A stretch of 64,000 bases of DNA from Nelumbo lutea (lineage: Eukaryota; Streptophyta; Magnoliopsida; Proteales; Nelumbonaceae). Within the stretch, counting starts at the first letter, position 1; the number at the start of each line of letters is the position of its first letter. The notes below the pieces were generated by a model, which was not told where the DNA came from, did not search any database, and saw nothing but the letters and a program-made list of their open reading frames with translations. The position numbers and the translations under genes were made by a program. This document shows positions 1-11,300 of this stretch, in pieces. The stretch covers positions 121,346,999-121,410,998 of the forward strand of contig JAKGHH010000001.1 of assembly GCA_022828595.1 (NCBI GenBank), written 5' to 3'.

Positions 1-1501
1 TGTTTGGACAACCATTGACCACCATTTGAAATATACTCCCTCTGACAATTAATCAATAAAGCAACGACGACTCGAATCACCCATCTCCCAAACAAGTCCA
101 CCAAAGCAAGGCAGAATCACACTCCACATCAGAATTGTGATTCCACAAGCATTCGTCGTTGGTCCATTTCATGGGCAACTATATCCACAGACTCCACTGG
201 TCTAGCTGGGTGCCAGTTAACTTGCCGAATGGCCAACTAGCTATATGGAGGTTGATTTCCAAATTCCACATTCGCATTGCATGGATTTAAACTGAAAAAT
301 CAACTTTTGAAAGATGATCGAATCCATTCTTCTTTGTGATATATATAGCAAATAGTCCAGAATTCTTGTGACAGGTTTCACAAGGATTTCCCCATTTCAA
401 CAATTTTACAAGGCCCATTGGTTTTTTGTTCGAATATGTTCTTTATATAAATCATTGCCATTTGTTTTTAAAAGAATAATTCTCCAATGTGGGTGTGGAG
501 GCCCGTAATATTTATCTGAAAAGTAAGTAGGCCTTTTGGCTTTTCTGGGCTGATTCGGATAACCCACAAAAATAGGTATTTTTAGGAACAATGAACAAAA
601 ATTCCCGCTCTCCCCCTGAGAAAAGTCAGAAAACCATTTTTCAGCGACAGAAACATCAGCATTCAGCAATGTGTCTTGTCTTTCTGCTTTGCAAAACCGG
701 AAAACTTCCCAAATAGCTGATCAAACACCCACCAGGCTCGCACTAGTTGATGCCTCCCCCAGCACACAGAAAAATAAAGGAGAAAGAATAAGGGGGAAGG
801 AGAAAGTGGGAATGAGAGTACAGCAAAGGGATGATATCTTGCTTAGAAGGCGAAAATAAACATTTCTAATTGCTTGGGCGAAGTAATGAAGTATGCCTTG
901 TCCTGCCCAAGGCATCATTTACTGCAAAAGTGTTGCCTAGGTCTCTTTTTCTGTCTAGACCGAAGCTTGGCATATTAGGTGTACTGTCGCCTCTACCACA
1001 GTTCAAAGAGATATTTCTTTGTCCTTCAACAAGAATAAGGGATAGCCCAATATCCCGTTTGGTCTGTCGATTATTTACATGTCCGGTAGACCGTGATTTG
1101 GTTTTTTCCTGTTTGGTTCGTGGTAAACCTAGCTGTCAAAAGCCGATGTATCGAAAAGATGTGAGAAGCCAAAAATTGGTGATTTTCGGAAAGATTCAAA
1201 TGAGACTTTTGAGTTTTTTTTCTATTTGTCTTTATGCGGAAAGACGCACAAAAGACACGCCTTAACAAAATGGGCTTCAGGCCGCTCAGATCTTAATGCA
1301 AAGCTCAATACATCTTTTAACTGTTAGAGCTATCGGAATATCTTCCCAAAAAGATTTGTCAAATGGCCACAACTCTCATATTGCATATTTTAACATCCAA
1401 TTATAGAGTTTGTAAAAAATAGAAGGAAATTTGTGATGATTTATTATATTAATATCTATTAATTTATGAAATCCAGAACACTGTGGGAACATGAAAATTA
1501 C
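1..1501. other. Intergenic, no gene recognised
   Basis: Short open frames occur on both strands but none has a recognisable motif, splice-consistent extension or coding-like composition. The stretch is moderately AT-rich with no clear repeat. I see nothing in it that I can name. Confidence 0.5.
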
Positions 1502-1632
1502 TAAGGCCCTGTCTTTTTTTAAGGAGATGGGGGGAATGATGGTCAATGGGAAAATGATTCCTATTGACCAATTTTATCGTGTTCTTTATTGGTAAGTTGT
1601 GGGTCTATGGTAAAGTTAGCTTACTTGGGTAT

Positions 1633-2787
1633 TGATGAAGGGAAATTTGGCCCGACCTCGCGATCACTTGACACGTGGCAAAGGCAAGCAGCTCGGGCCA
1701 GTAAAGCACCCAAAGCGAACATCGGAAGCAAGTCCAAACTCATTACCGAGCCCGAACTCCAGACCGCTGTACTTAGTCCGAGCTCTTTGTTAAGAGCGAG
1801 CTCCCTGTCAAAGGTCCGAGCTCCCTAAAACCCGAGCTCCCCAAGTCCGAGCTCGGTACTAGGAGCCTGAGCTCCCTGATTAAGAGCGAGCTCCCTGTCA
1901 AAGGTCCGAGCTCCCTAAAACCTGAGCTCCCCAAGTCCGAGCTCGGAACTAGGAGCCCAAGCTCCTTAGGAACCCGAGCTCCCTAAATCCGAGCTCCCTA
2001 CTAGGAGCCCGAGCTCCCTGTTAAGAGCGAGCTCCTTGTTGAGGGTCCGAGCTCCCCAAGAAACCCGAGCTCCCCAAAAACCGAGCTCCCTATTAAGAAC
2101 AAACTCCCTACTGGGAGTCCGAGCTCGCTATTAAGAGTGAGCTCCCTACCGAGAACCCGAGCTCCCTGCAAGGAGCACGAACTATACTGGGCCCCAAGCC
2201 TCACAAAGCTTACCCGAGCTGACCCGAGCTGACCCATGACAGCTCGGAACACTCCAAACCGAACTCAAGGCACCTCGCTCGCCACTCCAACACTTCACTT
2301 CCAAAGCACCAGGCCAGCCAAACGTACCCGACACCAAGGACGTCTTTATCCGAGGGCGACGTACCTGACTGATTTGGGATCTGACGCCTGACAGCCGCAT
2401 TTCAAACGGCTTCCTGCCACCGCCACCTGCAACCGTCGTCACTAGCCGCAGAGACGGCTCTGACAAAAGGAACAGTGGCGGTTCTGTCCGACCAGAGGAA
2501 ATGACACTCGAACTGGCAGGAGTTCAGAAGTAATCATGCCCGACCTGACGGAGGCCTGGAAGTGAGTGCGCGAGGTGGTTATAAAAGGCTTCTACCCCCC
2601 AGGGACGAGGTATGCTAACTTTCATGCTATCTGGTTATTCTTGCCTTTGAAGGATTCTAACTTGAGCTTCGGAGCCCTTACGCCGGGTTCTCCCGAATCT
2701 TCTCTTCTCCTCCCGTTTCAGGCCCCTGCTACCCAGTTCAGAGGCAAGATCATCGACAGCTAAGACCGGCCAGATTGTGCATCATCA
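1633..2787 (+). mobile_element. Solo LTR, probably Ty3/gypsy type
   Basis: The element begins TGATGA and ends TCATCA, a perfect 6-bp inverted terminal repeat with canonical TG...CA ends. A 5-bp direct duplication GGTAT flanks it (1628-1632 and 2788-2792). A TATA box (TTATAAAAGG, about 2579-2588) lies in the last fifth, followed by a GC-rich stretch, the usual order of U3, R and U5. No internal gag-pol region is present, so this is a solo LTR left by LTR-LTR recombination. The gypsy assignment rests on overall LTR style, not on any protein, and is inference. The TATA order suggests plus orientation. Confidence 0.8.
1740..2240. repeat. GAGCTC-rich degenerate tandem array inside the solo LTR U3
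   Basis: More than twenty copies of an octamer-like core (CCGAGCTC or GAGCTCCC) recur every 12-30 bp. A larger unit of about 90 bp, starting TTAAGAGCGAGCTCC, is seen at 1790 and 1880 and in altered form at 2021. The core is palindromic (GAGCTC), so it reads the same on both strands. The array sits upstream of the LTR TATA box, where enhancer repeats of LTR promoters lie. Overlapping ORFs here are a by-product of the stop-poor repeat. Confidence 0.8.
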
Positions 2788-2792
2788 GGTAT

Positions 2793-3660
2793 CATCGTCC
2801 ATCTCCCAGGTGGATAAGTAACTTTCCCACCTGGGCAGATAGTTTACAAAATATAATGGGACAAGTTTGTCCATTCTAACATTGTCTTTTTATGGCTAAA
2901 AATGTCATTATACAACTATATGGGAATTGAAAGAACATGGATAAGTGAATTCACCTAAATAGGTGTTCCTCAGGAAACATTTGACTGGGTAAGTGCACTT
3001 ACCTCTGGGTAAGTGGGCTCTTGAAAAACAAACAAGGCCTAAATGTCATGTGGACTTTCACAAATTTAAGCTGATTTTTGAATAACCTTGACAAATCATG
3101 CAATACAAGCAATTGCCCAAGTTATGAAAGATAAGTGAGAAGAAAATTTGTTGAAAATGCTAAATGGATTGGGACAAGGGAGGTGTTCTACAACTCAATT
3201 TTTTTTATTTAATTGTTTTAAAACTGTCACATCAGCAAAAAACAAAAAATGCTCTTCAATTGTGTTTTTCGTTTTGGGAAAAAATAAGTTAGTTTTGTTT
3301 AAAAAAAACAAATTCATGGTTTTGAAAGTGTAAAAATGATTTTCATAAAAAAAGAAACCTAAAAATGATGATTTTTACAACAAAAACAATTTTTTAAGTA
3401 CAAATATTATATAAATTATAAAAGATGATGATAAATCAATAGACGAGAACATGTTTTTCAAACCAAAAATCCAAGAATATGTTTTTGGATTTTAGTTTTG
3501 AAAAAAAAAACACATAAAATCAAGAACATGTCTTCCATGTTTTTGTTTTTAAAACCAACTTGTTTTCAAAGCAATTGATTTTGTTTGTTTTTAAAAATCA
3601 CAACAACAAAAAACAATTCAGCATTGGAAAATATATCTAGGTTGCTCTTTCCTTATTGGC
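2793..3660. other. Intergenic: right arm of the split MITE, then A/T-rich sequence
   Basis: Positions 2793-3039 are the right arm of the interrupted MITE. From about 3150 the sequence is dominated by short runs of A and T. No gene or RNA feature is visible. Confidence 0.5.
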
Positions 3661-4750
3661 CCTACATGTTTTGATGATAACAAACCCATTGAAAGTACTA
3701 ATAATTGATGTTAAGTCATTGAAGTGTACAATTATATCCTTTGCGCTAAAAGTGTTTAACAAAATGCTATAAGAACCAAAGCATGAAAGAAATGCATTAG
3801 ACAACTATAAATAAACTTGAATATCTCCAAAGAAGAAGACTACTGCCAAGAGTTGGAAAGAGAAAGCATCTAAGTCTATTGGTCTTCATTGTTTTATGTT
3901 TTAGGATTTGATGTAAATCATATGCATGAAATGCACTTTATGGCCTTAAACTTGACCAATCTCAATTAATCTACCTTAAAGAGCAATAATAAGTATTAGG
4001 TTTGGTTCTTAGTTCTTCTTAGACTCAAAAGTAATTAATTTAAGCTTAAAAGCCTAAAAAAACAATTTACGTACCTTTACAATGAAAAACTCCAAGTTTT
4101 TAAAACTGAAAATTGTGAATAGTCTGAGTAGTTGGTTGACTACCCTTGATAACCGAGGCTAGTGTTTTGTAAACACTATTTAATAATTGACTACCCATAG
4201 ATCTATAGTCAACTAACATTGATAGTCAATACTTGTTTTGAATAAACACTATTTAATAGTCGACTACAACAAATCATAAGTTAAGTATGTCTCACAACTA
4301 AAACTAAGATTAAGTTACTAGTGGACTATCAGGAGAAAATAGTCGATAGTTAGCATGGTTCTATATATTGATACAAGCTGATACATCAAATGGGGCTTAT
4401 CAACTTATATTGTTGGATGTTTTTTTTTTTTCAAACCTATTAGTTGTTAGGTTTGATTGGCACCCAAAAGTCTAGTGGATTTTTAGCGGAATTCTTAATA
4501 AGTTGCCTAAAGAGAGGATGTAGGTTAAGGTTTGAACAAATCTCTATAAAAATCAATGTGTGCTTTACATTCTTGCAAAATTTTATTTTTACTTATTTAG
4601 TTTCATTTTTTGATTGTTTTTGTTATCCCTTGCATTTTTATAACACACACAACCTTCCAATAATCATACATTTATCATATTAGAAGTCTTTAGTTGGAGG
4701 AAATTATTTTAATACCCAATTCACCCCCTCTCTTGGATTGCAATACCCTT
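3660..4750 (+). repeat. LTR-like retrotransposon remnant, tentative
   Basis: The segment opens with a TGATGATAACAAA-type start (about 3672) and passes through clustered near-palindromic GTCGACTA or AGTCAACTA motifs (4120-4340). It contains a CTCTATAAAAATC TATA-like segment near 4542 and a CCAATTCACCCCCTCTC motif near 4717. This order resembles LTRs of large plant copia elements as I know them. I could not define ends or a target duplication, so boundaries are approximate and the assignment is inference. Confidence 0.35.
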
Positions 4751-4817
4751 CTCTCTCTTTCATGATTTTTTTGTGCATTGTATGTTTTTTATCAACTCAA
4801 AGCTATAAAAGATCTAA

Positions 4818-5097
4818 GGGTCCATTTGGTTCATAGTCAGAATTGGAATCGGAATCAGAATGGTCCATTCCCATAGTCTCTTTGACTCAGACATGAATGA
4901 GAATGGGAATCAAAATCAGCTGGAATGAGATTTCATTCCTAAGGGAGGGGCAAGAATGGCCATTCCCTCAAATGGGGAATGCCATTCCAGTAGGGATGGG
5001 AATGAGATTCCAATTCCGCCCAACCAAATAGTTGGAATCGAAACAGCCCATTCCGATTCCGATTCCAAACCTCTATTCCTGCAAACCAAACGGACCC
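4818..5097. mobile_element. Tourist-like (PIF/Harbinger-type) MITE
   Basis: This 280-bp element starts GGGTCCATTTGGTT and ends AACCAAACGGACCC, giving near-perfect inverted repeats of 14 bp. A TAA target duplication flanks it at 4815-4817 and 5098-5100. The interior is rich in GGAATC/GATTCC words arranged so the whole element can fold back on itself. It has no coding capacity. A short stretch near 52140-52245 uses similar words and may be a relic of the same family. Confidence 0.85.
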
Positions 5098-5100
5098 TAA

Positions 5101-7600
5101 TAGTGTAAGATGTTTTCTAATAAAGAAGTGTATTCATCCTCACTAGTATACCAACTAAAATAATCTCTATATCTCGTAGGATTGTCAATAGACTCCAAAA
5201 TTATGATACCTAATTTGACATCTAATATTGGGGGCTGGGGATAGGCTATCCCTGTTGTATAGCTCAAAAAAAAATTATATAAGCTGAGTTTGAGTTTGGA
5301 AAGAATACAAATGCAGATATATACTGTATAAATACATACAAAATAATGCAAAATATAACATTTTTTATGATGAATGAGATTCGGATGTAAGTGGATCCAA
5401 CCCGAGTACAGCACTATTCCCTCCACACCGGAGGAAGAGTAAAAAATTTATTTGACTGCATGTCTTCCTCCCCTCGTGTGACTGCACTCTACCAATTAAA
5501 TACTACCACACATCAAACAAGAACTCTTTTTAAGGGAGGGTGGGTGTGGGGGTAAGCAAATAACCCCTAGCTATGATATTTTTTCTTGGCGAGAGCTTTC
5601 CATAATATTCTTCCATCATTTTATTATTAAATAGCTAGTAGCCAATGCCCTCACCAGACGTGGCTATTGTCCACCAAGCTTGGAACTCCCCCCACCATTC
5701 CCTTATTACTTCAACCAAATTCTCACTTCCCACCTTCTTCCAACCAGACAAAACGCTCACTCGCATCTCCATCTCTACATCAACGTCAATTTGTCATGAA
5801 TCATGAGAGCAGGAAGGCTTCCTCCTCTACCACGTATCCCCTCCCCCAGCTCCTCTCTCCTCCTTTTTTTACCGCTCACCACATCCAACCATACCACTAT
5901 CACTCACCACTTGTTACTATTTTTTCTCCTTCCAACTTTTAACAGCAACACACATGAAACCGATACCACTCCCGTGACCTCCTCTCTTTTCTCTGTTTAC
6001 ACCTTCCATTTTTTATTTTCACCTGTTTGGATTGGTATGGTAAAAACTGAAAAGAGATACGCATTGCCAAAGCGGTACAAAGAGGGAGGACCGTGTCGCT
6101 TTTTTCGCGGTCCCATGAGAATCATATCTCATATACACTGTTATCCGATACGATTAGATATTTCGTATTTGTGGATGATGAGTCGGCGCCCTTTGAAAAC
6201 TGTACCTACTGACTACTTTTGCCGTTTTGCGCTTGCGCCCACTTATCGTAACGTTTCGCGATGTTTTCCAATTTCCACTACACACCGATTTGCGGCAATA
6301 TTGACTCGGTTTGGTGGTTCAGTCAGCAGTGGTTGTGGACCCTCAAAATGGGTAGGGTAGGTATTGACTACTGACTAGCCGTTTCGGATTCAGATACGGC
6401 AATGACCTGATGATCTTATCTATCCAAATTGAATATCAATTTCAGTAGTTTAAAGGAGATCATAACCTACAACAGGCGTTAGTCATATGTTGAGTCCACC
6501 TATTCACGAGAGAAAAGTGTGTGCGAGCGAGAGAACTGGTTCTCGTTGTCGTTGGACAAGAATTTTTTTAGAAAAAAAAAAAAAAAGGGATTAAGAAAAA
6601 ATTATCTTCGTTGAAAAATGTTCCAAAAGCGATGTTGATAAACTCATAAAAGGGACCTCGCAGCACGTGTCCCTCGACCTTCGTTGTCGCCGCCGTAACA
6701 GGGGCGTTATGTTTTGACGGCATCTAACAAGATTACGATAACGGAGTTAGGGATTGCGCAGGTGAAAGCATCGGTATCTTCGGGATGGTGGAAGGTGCTT
6801 AAACCTCGGACAGTTTCCTAGCTGGAATATATGACGTGGCATGTGATTTGGCCCATTGGGAGAACGTACTTTGTAGGTAATAGGCGAGCGATAAGCCACT
6901 GACGTGGACGTGAAGATGTAAGTTGTAAGAGACTAATCAGGTCGGCGCCACTCAGGAATCAGTCAAAGACTTCAAATGTATATGGTATATTTATTCGATA
7001 TTTTAGGAATTTCTCACGATATCTACATAATTACCATTTTGCCACAACATAATCAGCAAAGGGCCTCGGACCTGGCTATACCTATACCTATATATAAATA
7101 TAATCTCACGATATCCCACGGCAGAAGATTCCAATTCAACGATCAGGTATCTATTTTTCGGAGGTGACTGTGATAGGTTCGTCACCCATTGGATGAAAGA
7201 TTTTTCTCTTCTTTAATTTTTCTGAAAAGGTGAGGAAACTGGAAATGAGTTTTTTAAGCCCATTGGGCTAATGTCATACGGAACTCATCAGATCTGGATC
7301 TACGGTGCAGGGTTAATCAATCGCGAAGATAGATCAGGTCTGGCAGGAACTCATTGTACGCGACGAATCAACAGCGCCTAAAAATATGAGTCATGGACTC
7401 GTGAGGACTTGGGGAAGGCTTCTTTTTGTTTGGGGAGAAATTAAAGAATAAAGAGTGTATTAATTTTTTTCCGAGTCGGGTCTCTATTTCGCGTTTAATT
7501 CGATTTTGTCTCATTCCCCCTTTTGGGTTTCTTAACCGTAGGGGTTAAAGATCCAACCATGGTTAGAATTGCGACTTCTGGGTTAGGGTCGGGTTAAGCT
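5101..7600. other. Intergenic and distal PCK upstream region
   Basis: There is a pyrimidine-rich block at 5650-6010 and several stop-poor frames, the longest at 5803-6360. None has recognisable domains or splice structure. The last kilobase before PCK carries ACGT-core motifs: CACGTG at 6664-6669, plus ACGTGGC and GACGTGG near 6833 and 6900. Such motifs commonly bind bZIP or bHLH factors in plants. Whether they regulate PCK is inference. Confidence 0.45.
6664..6672 (+). promoter_or_regulatory. G-box/ABRE-like motif upstream of PCK
   Basis: CACGTGTCC contains a perfect G-box and the ACGTGTC form of the abscisic-acid response element. It lies about 1 kb upstream of the inferred PCK leader. Two more ACGT cores follow within 250 bp. 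A single motif like this occurs often by chance, so function is uncertain. Confidence 0.3.
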
Positions 7601-7621
7601 CGGGTCAAGTGGGATGATGCC

Positions 7622-7628
7622 TTTAAAA
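7622..7628 (+). promoter_or_regulatory. Possible PCK TATA element
   Basis: TTTAAAA lies in a short GC-flanked context. It is about 30-40 bp upstream of a pyrimidine-rich stretch where the inferred PCK leader begins. The start of transcription is not shown by the sequence, so this is a positional guess. Confidence 0.35.
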
Positions 7629-7649
7629 GGGAGGCCTCGCTGCTCTGCT

Positions 7650-8384
7650 TTTGCATCCCTCCCGTTGTTGTTTGAAGCCTTCACTCCTTACTGAAATTGC
7701 ATGGTGGAATCATCCGTTTGTCCCTTCGTTTCTCATTTGTTTTAGGGTTTTTTTTGTCCTTCTTTCTTCTTTTGATCTTCTGGTTTCTGGTAAGTTCTTT
7801 CTCCTCCTCCCCCCCCTCTCGTCCAAATCCTCTGTTTTAGTATTTTCCTCATGGGCTCTGCTGATCATGTTCCATGTTTGAGAATTTGATCATCTTTCTC
7901 AATTTCAACACCTTGTTCTCGGAATATCTAAAATTTTCAGTCTGGTTTCCGGTGCTTTCTACGTTTTTGTTTATCATGAGCTCATGGACAAAATCTACGT
8001 GAATTCAGGAACTTTTGCAATGAATGCTAATGCTTGATAAGAGCATTTTATGCAGATAATTTTTTTTTAGCGCAAGACATTTAAAATGTTAATATTTAAC
8101 GCCGATACGCACGGAAAATCGATTCACATAGTTTTTACAATAGATTTCGGATTTCCTTTAATTTCTACGATAAGTTATGGATACCCATTATTTCTGTTTT
8201 GATCTGTTGAGCAAATATAGATAACATTATCCCTAAATTTTACTTTCAGAAATTGGATTTTTTACAGTTATCTCTTATTGTGTTATTCTATTTTTTTTTT
8301 CTTCAAATAAATGTTTTCGTTCGTTCAGTATCTGATATAATACGTGTTGTCATGGTAATAAAAAACAGAAATTGCAGAGAAGAG
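7650..8384 (+). other. PCK 5' leader with an intron
   Basis: A consensus donor (CTG|GTAAGTTC at 7790) follows a pyrimidine-rich leader. A T-rich tract and an acceptor (TTGCAG, AG at 8376-8377) lie seven bases before the initiating ATG. The inferred leader intron is 7790-8377 (588 bp). The leader exon carries an upstream ORF of 14 codons plus stop at 7701-7745. The left end of the leader is an estimate. Confidence 0.55.
7701..7745 (+). promoter_or_regulatory. Upstream ORF in the PCK leader
   Basis: An ATG at 7701 opens 14 codons ending in TAG at 7743-7745, all within the inferred leader exon and before its donor at 7790. If the transcript starts upstream of 7701, ribosomes would meet this ORF first. 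The peptide shows no recognisable motif. Confidence 0.4.
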
Positions 8385-11300
8385 ATGGCTTCGAACGGAA
8401 CCGGTAGCGGTAACGGAGAGTTCAGCTTCACGGGCGTTGGAACTGCTCGCAACGGGCTTGCCAGGATCCAAACTCAGAAGAAGCAAAACGGAATCTGTCA
8501 TGACGACAGTGCTTCTCCCGTTAAAGCTCAGACGATTGATGAGCTGCATTCACTCCAGAAGAAGAAATCCGCGCCCACTACGCCGATCAAAGGAACGCAA
8601 GGCGCTTTTGCTACAATTTCCGAAGATGAGCGCCAAAAACAGCAACTCAAGTCCATCAGGTAGAGTCCCGTTTCTGAGAGATTTTTCTCTGCAGTGGGAG
8701 CTGCCCCTTGCCCGCGAATCGCACGGATTCAAAACAAATAATGAACTTTTGTTTGCTTGTTTTCTTTTTTCTTTAATGCTAGCGAATCAAAGCAACGTGT
8801 GTGTGGCATCACGAAATTACCCTGCGGTTCATTTATGAGAGTACGTTTATAACTTTTGTCCTCCTCCTTTTTGAAACAGTGCATCTCTGGCATCGCTGAC
8901 GAGGGAGACGGGGCCAAAAGTGGTGAAAGGAGACCCAGCCAGGAAATCCGAAACGCCCAGGGTTGTTCATTCGCATCAGCATACACCAACCATCGTCGTT
9001 AGTGACAGCGCTTTGAAATTCACCCACGTCCTCTACAATCTTTCCCCTGCAGGTATAATACTCGTAAACTCCCAAACCAACCCGCGTCCTTTTCCTTTTT
9101 TGATTCCTTGCAGCTGCCGGAGAAAGGGACCTAGCTAGATTGCATATATTTGCATTGTCAAATTAATTATTGAGGACATTTCAAGTAGATAAACCTAAGA
9201 AACGGTGTAAACAAAGGCGCAAAGTTGCCTTCTTTTGACTTGTTCACATCACTGGGATTATGAGAAAATGTTTTCCCCTCTGTTTAAAGGAGATTTACCT
9301 TTTCACGGTGTATAAGAAAGCCACGTGTCCCAGGTTTTCAAAGCTAATTGCATGGTTTTAAGGAGGCTTTCGACTTTACCTATCTTGCCTGATTTTCATT
9401 TATACTTTTTTCTTTTTCCCCAGATTTACTGATCTTGGATGTCATTCTTCTTCTATCTTCTACTCCACAGAGTTGTACGAACAGGCTATAAAATATGAGC
9501 ATGGATCGTTCATAACGTCGAGCGGAGCGTTAGCCACGCTCTCGGGAGCGAAGACAGGTCGCTCCCCCAGGGATAAGCGTGTGGTAAGGGACGAAACAAC
9601 AGAAGATGAACTTTGGTGGGGAAAGTAAGTCCGTTGCTCTATTATCTTTCCAGTTTCCATTTTCTAGCTATTTTAGCCATTTCTGTGATTTCGTCACGAA
9701 CTCGACTTTTCTTGTTGACTAACCAGGGGCTCACCCAACATTGAAATGGACGAGCACAGCTTCTTGGTGAACAGAGAGAGAGCCGTCGATTACTTGAACT
9801 CGCTGGACAAGGTTTCTCTCAATTTACTGCTCTAACCCATCCAGTTTGCTTATCATCGTAAATTACAATTTACTGCTCTAATTATTTATCATCATTCTCG
9901 TCCATCTGTCTCAATCTCATTCTATAAATAAATTATTATAACGAATTATCATGATACCTTCCTTTTTCGCTTGAAGATGATAACGTAACGTGTTATGTGT
10001 GTATCCTAGCTGCACATGATGGGGCCGGGCATTTACAGGCTTTGCATTAGAAATTCATCGAATTTGGTGCCGTGTCACCATTATTTTATTTGTTTTGAAA
10101 CTTTCGGGGGTTCGGTGGTGGTATCTTTCTTGACGTCTTGTGTGAGTTGACAAGAACAACTCCAGTCCGTTGGATAAAGTATGGGCCCCAACTTTTGATG
10201 ATTCTCTTGACCTTGATGTGATGATGTCATTAACTTTATTATTATTCACCGTGAAGAGGAAAAGGAGCCTTTCCTCCTTTTCCCCAAAAGGAGCGAAAGC
10301 CAAACTCGAAAATATCTTACGGCTGTGACACGTTATGTTATTGCTGTCCCTTACACTCTACCATTTATTGCTGACTTCTGAGGGTGTGTCACTGGACTGT
10401 GTCGAGTGTGTCCTGCCCTGGCCAGACTGTCGTTTCACTTACCCTTCCGAGACGCTTTCGTATGTGTGTTATGTCGATATATGGGACCCACCACCCTAGT
10501 TACCCCTGTCTAGGCTCTAGTTACACGGTCAGTGTGAGTGAGATTACTTGATTTTGCCCCTCCAGAAGAACTGATCACAGTGTTTGGGCTTAAAAGAAAA
10601 TCCATAAAGATATAGATCAGGTTGCTAAGTAACAATAACAAGCCAGTGACTGTATTATGGATCTGTTTACCCAAATACTTGGTATATTTGTTTACCCATT
10701 TTGGATGTTGAGATAATAATGGTATTTAATTTTGCATTTGCAGGTGTATGTGAACGATCAATTTCTAAACTGGGACCCAGCGAACCGAATCAAAGTCCGG
10801 ATTGTCTCAGCCAGAGCGTACCATTCCTTGTTCATGCACAACATGTAAGTAAAAGAATAGGATTAGTAATAGTAACAACAATTTAATCAGCTGTACAGTA
10901 CAGTACCAGATAAGTTCTCCAACTGCCGACACTCAAACACTGTGAATGTGAATATATGATTATCTAGCTATCTCAGTTATTAAGTTTCTAACGCTGAAAT
11001 AATGAATGCATGGTGGATTGGTATAGAATATATATATTTTCCACAGGTTATATATATATGGTAGGTCCCTTTGTGTTGTGTAAGGTTGGTGCAGAAATTC
11101 AACAAGTGAATTAGTTTAGTGAGTGTACAAAATGGATAACCGCGTGGGTGGCAGGTGTATCCGACCCACGCCTGAAGAGCTGGAGGATTTCGGTACTCCG
11201 GACTTCACCATATACAATGCTGGGCAATTCCCGTGTAATCGATACACCCACTACATGACATCCTCTACTAGCGTAGATCTGAATCTTGCTAGGAGGGAAA

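Larger units (their letters stand above)
1505..3039. mobile_element. Tourist-like (PIF/Harbinger-type) MITE, split by a solo LTR
   Basis: Imperfect terminal inverted repeats begin GGCCCTGTCT at the left and, read on the minus strand, GGCCTTGTTTG at the right. A 3-bp TAA target duplication lies at 1502-1504 and 3040-3042, the signature of PIF/Harbinger insertions. The element has no coding capacity. Removing the LTR (1633-2787) and one of its 5-bp duplications leaves about 375 bp, a normal MITE size. The LTR therefore inserted into a pre-existing MITE. Confidence 0.65.

Noticed and set aside
2001..2466. Overlapping minus-strand open frames across the GAGCTC region
   Set aside because: The repeat itself lacks stops, so long frames arise automatically; the region is LTR sequence.
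5803..6360. A 185-codon plus-strand open frame upstream of PCK
   Set aside because: It is Ser/Pro/Leu-rich at first because of a pyrimidine tract, then has no motif. There is no promoter, splice or homology support; it is most likely chance.
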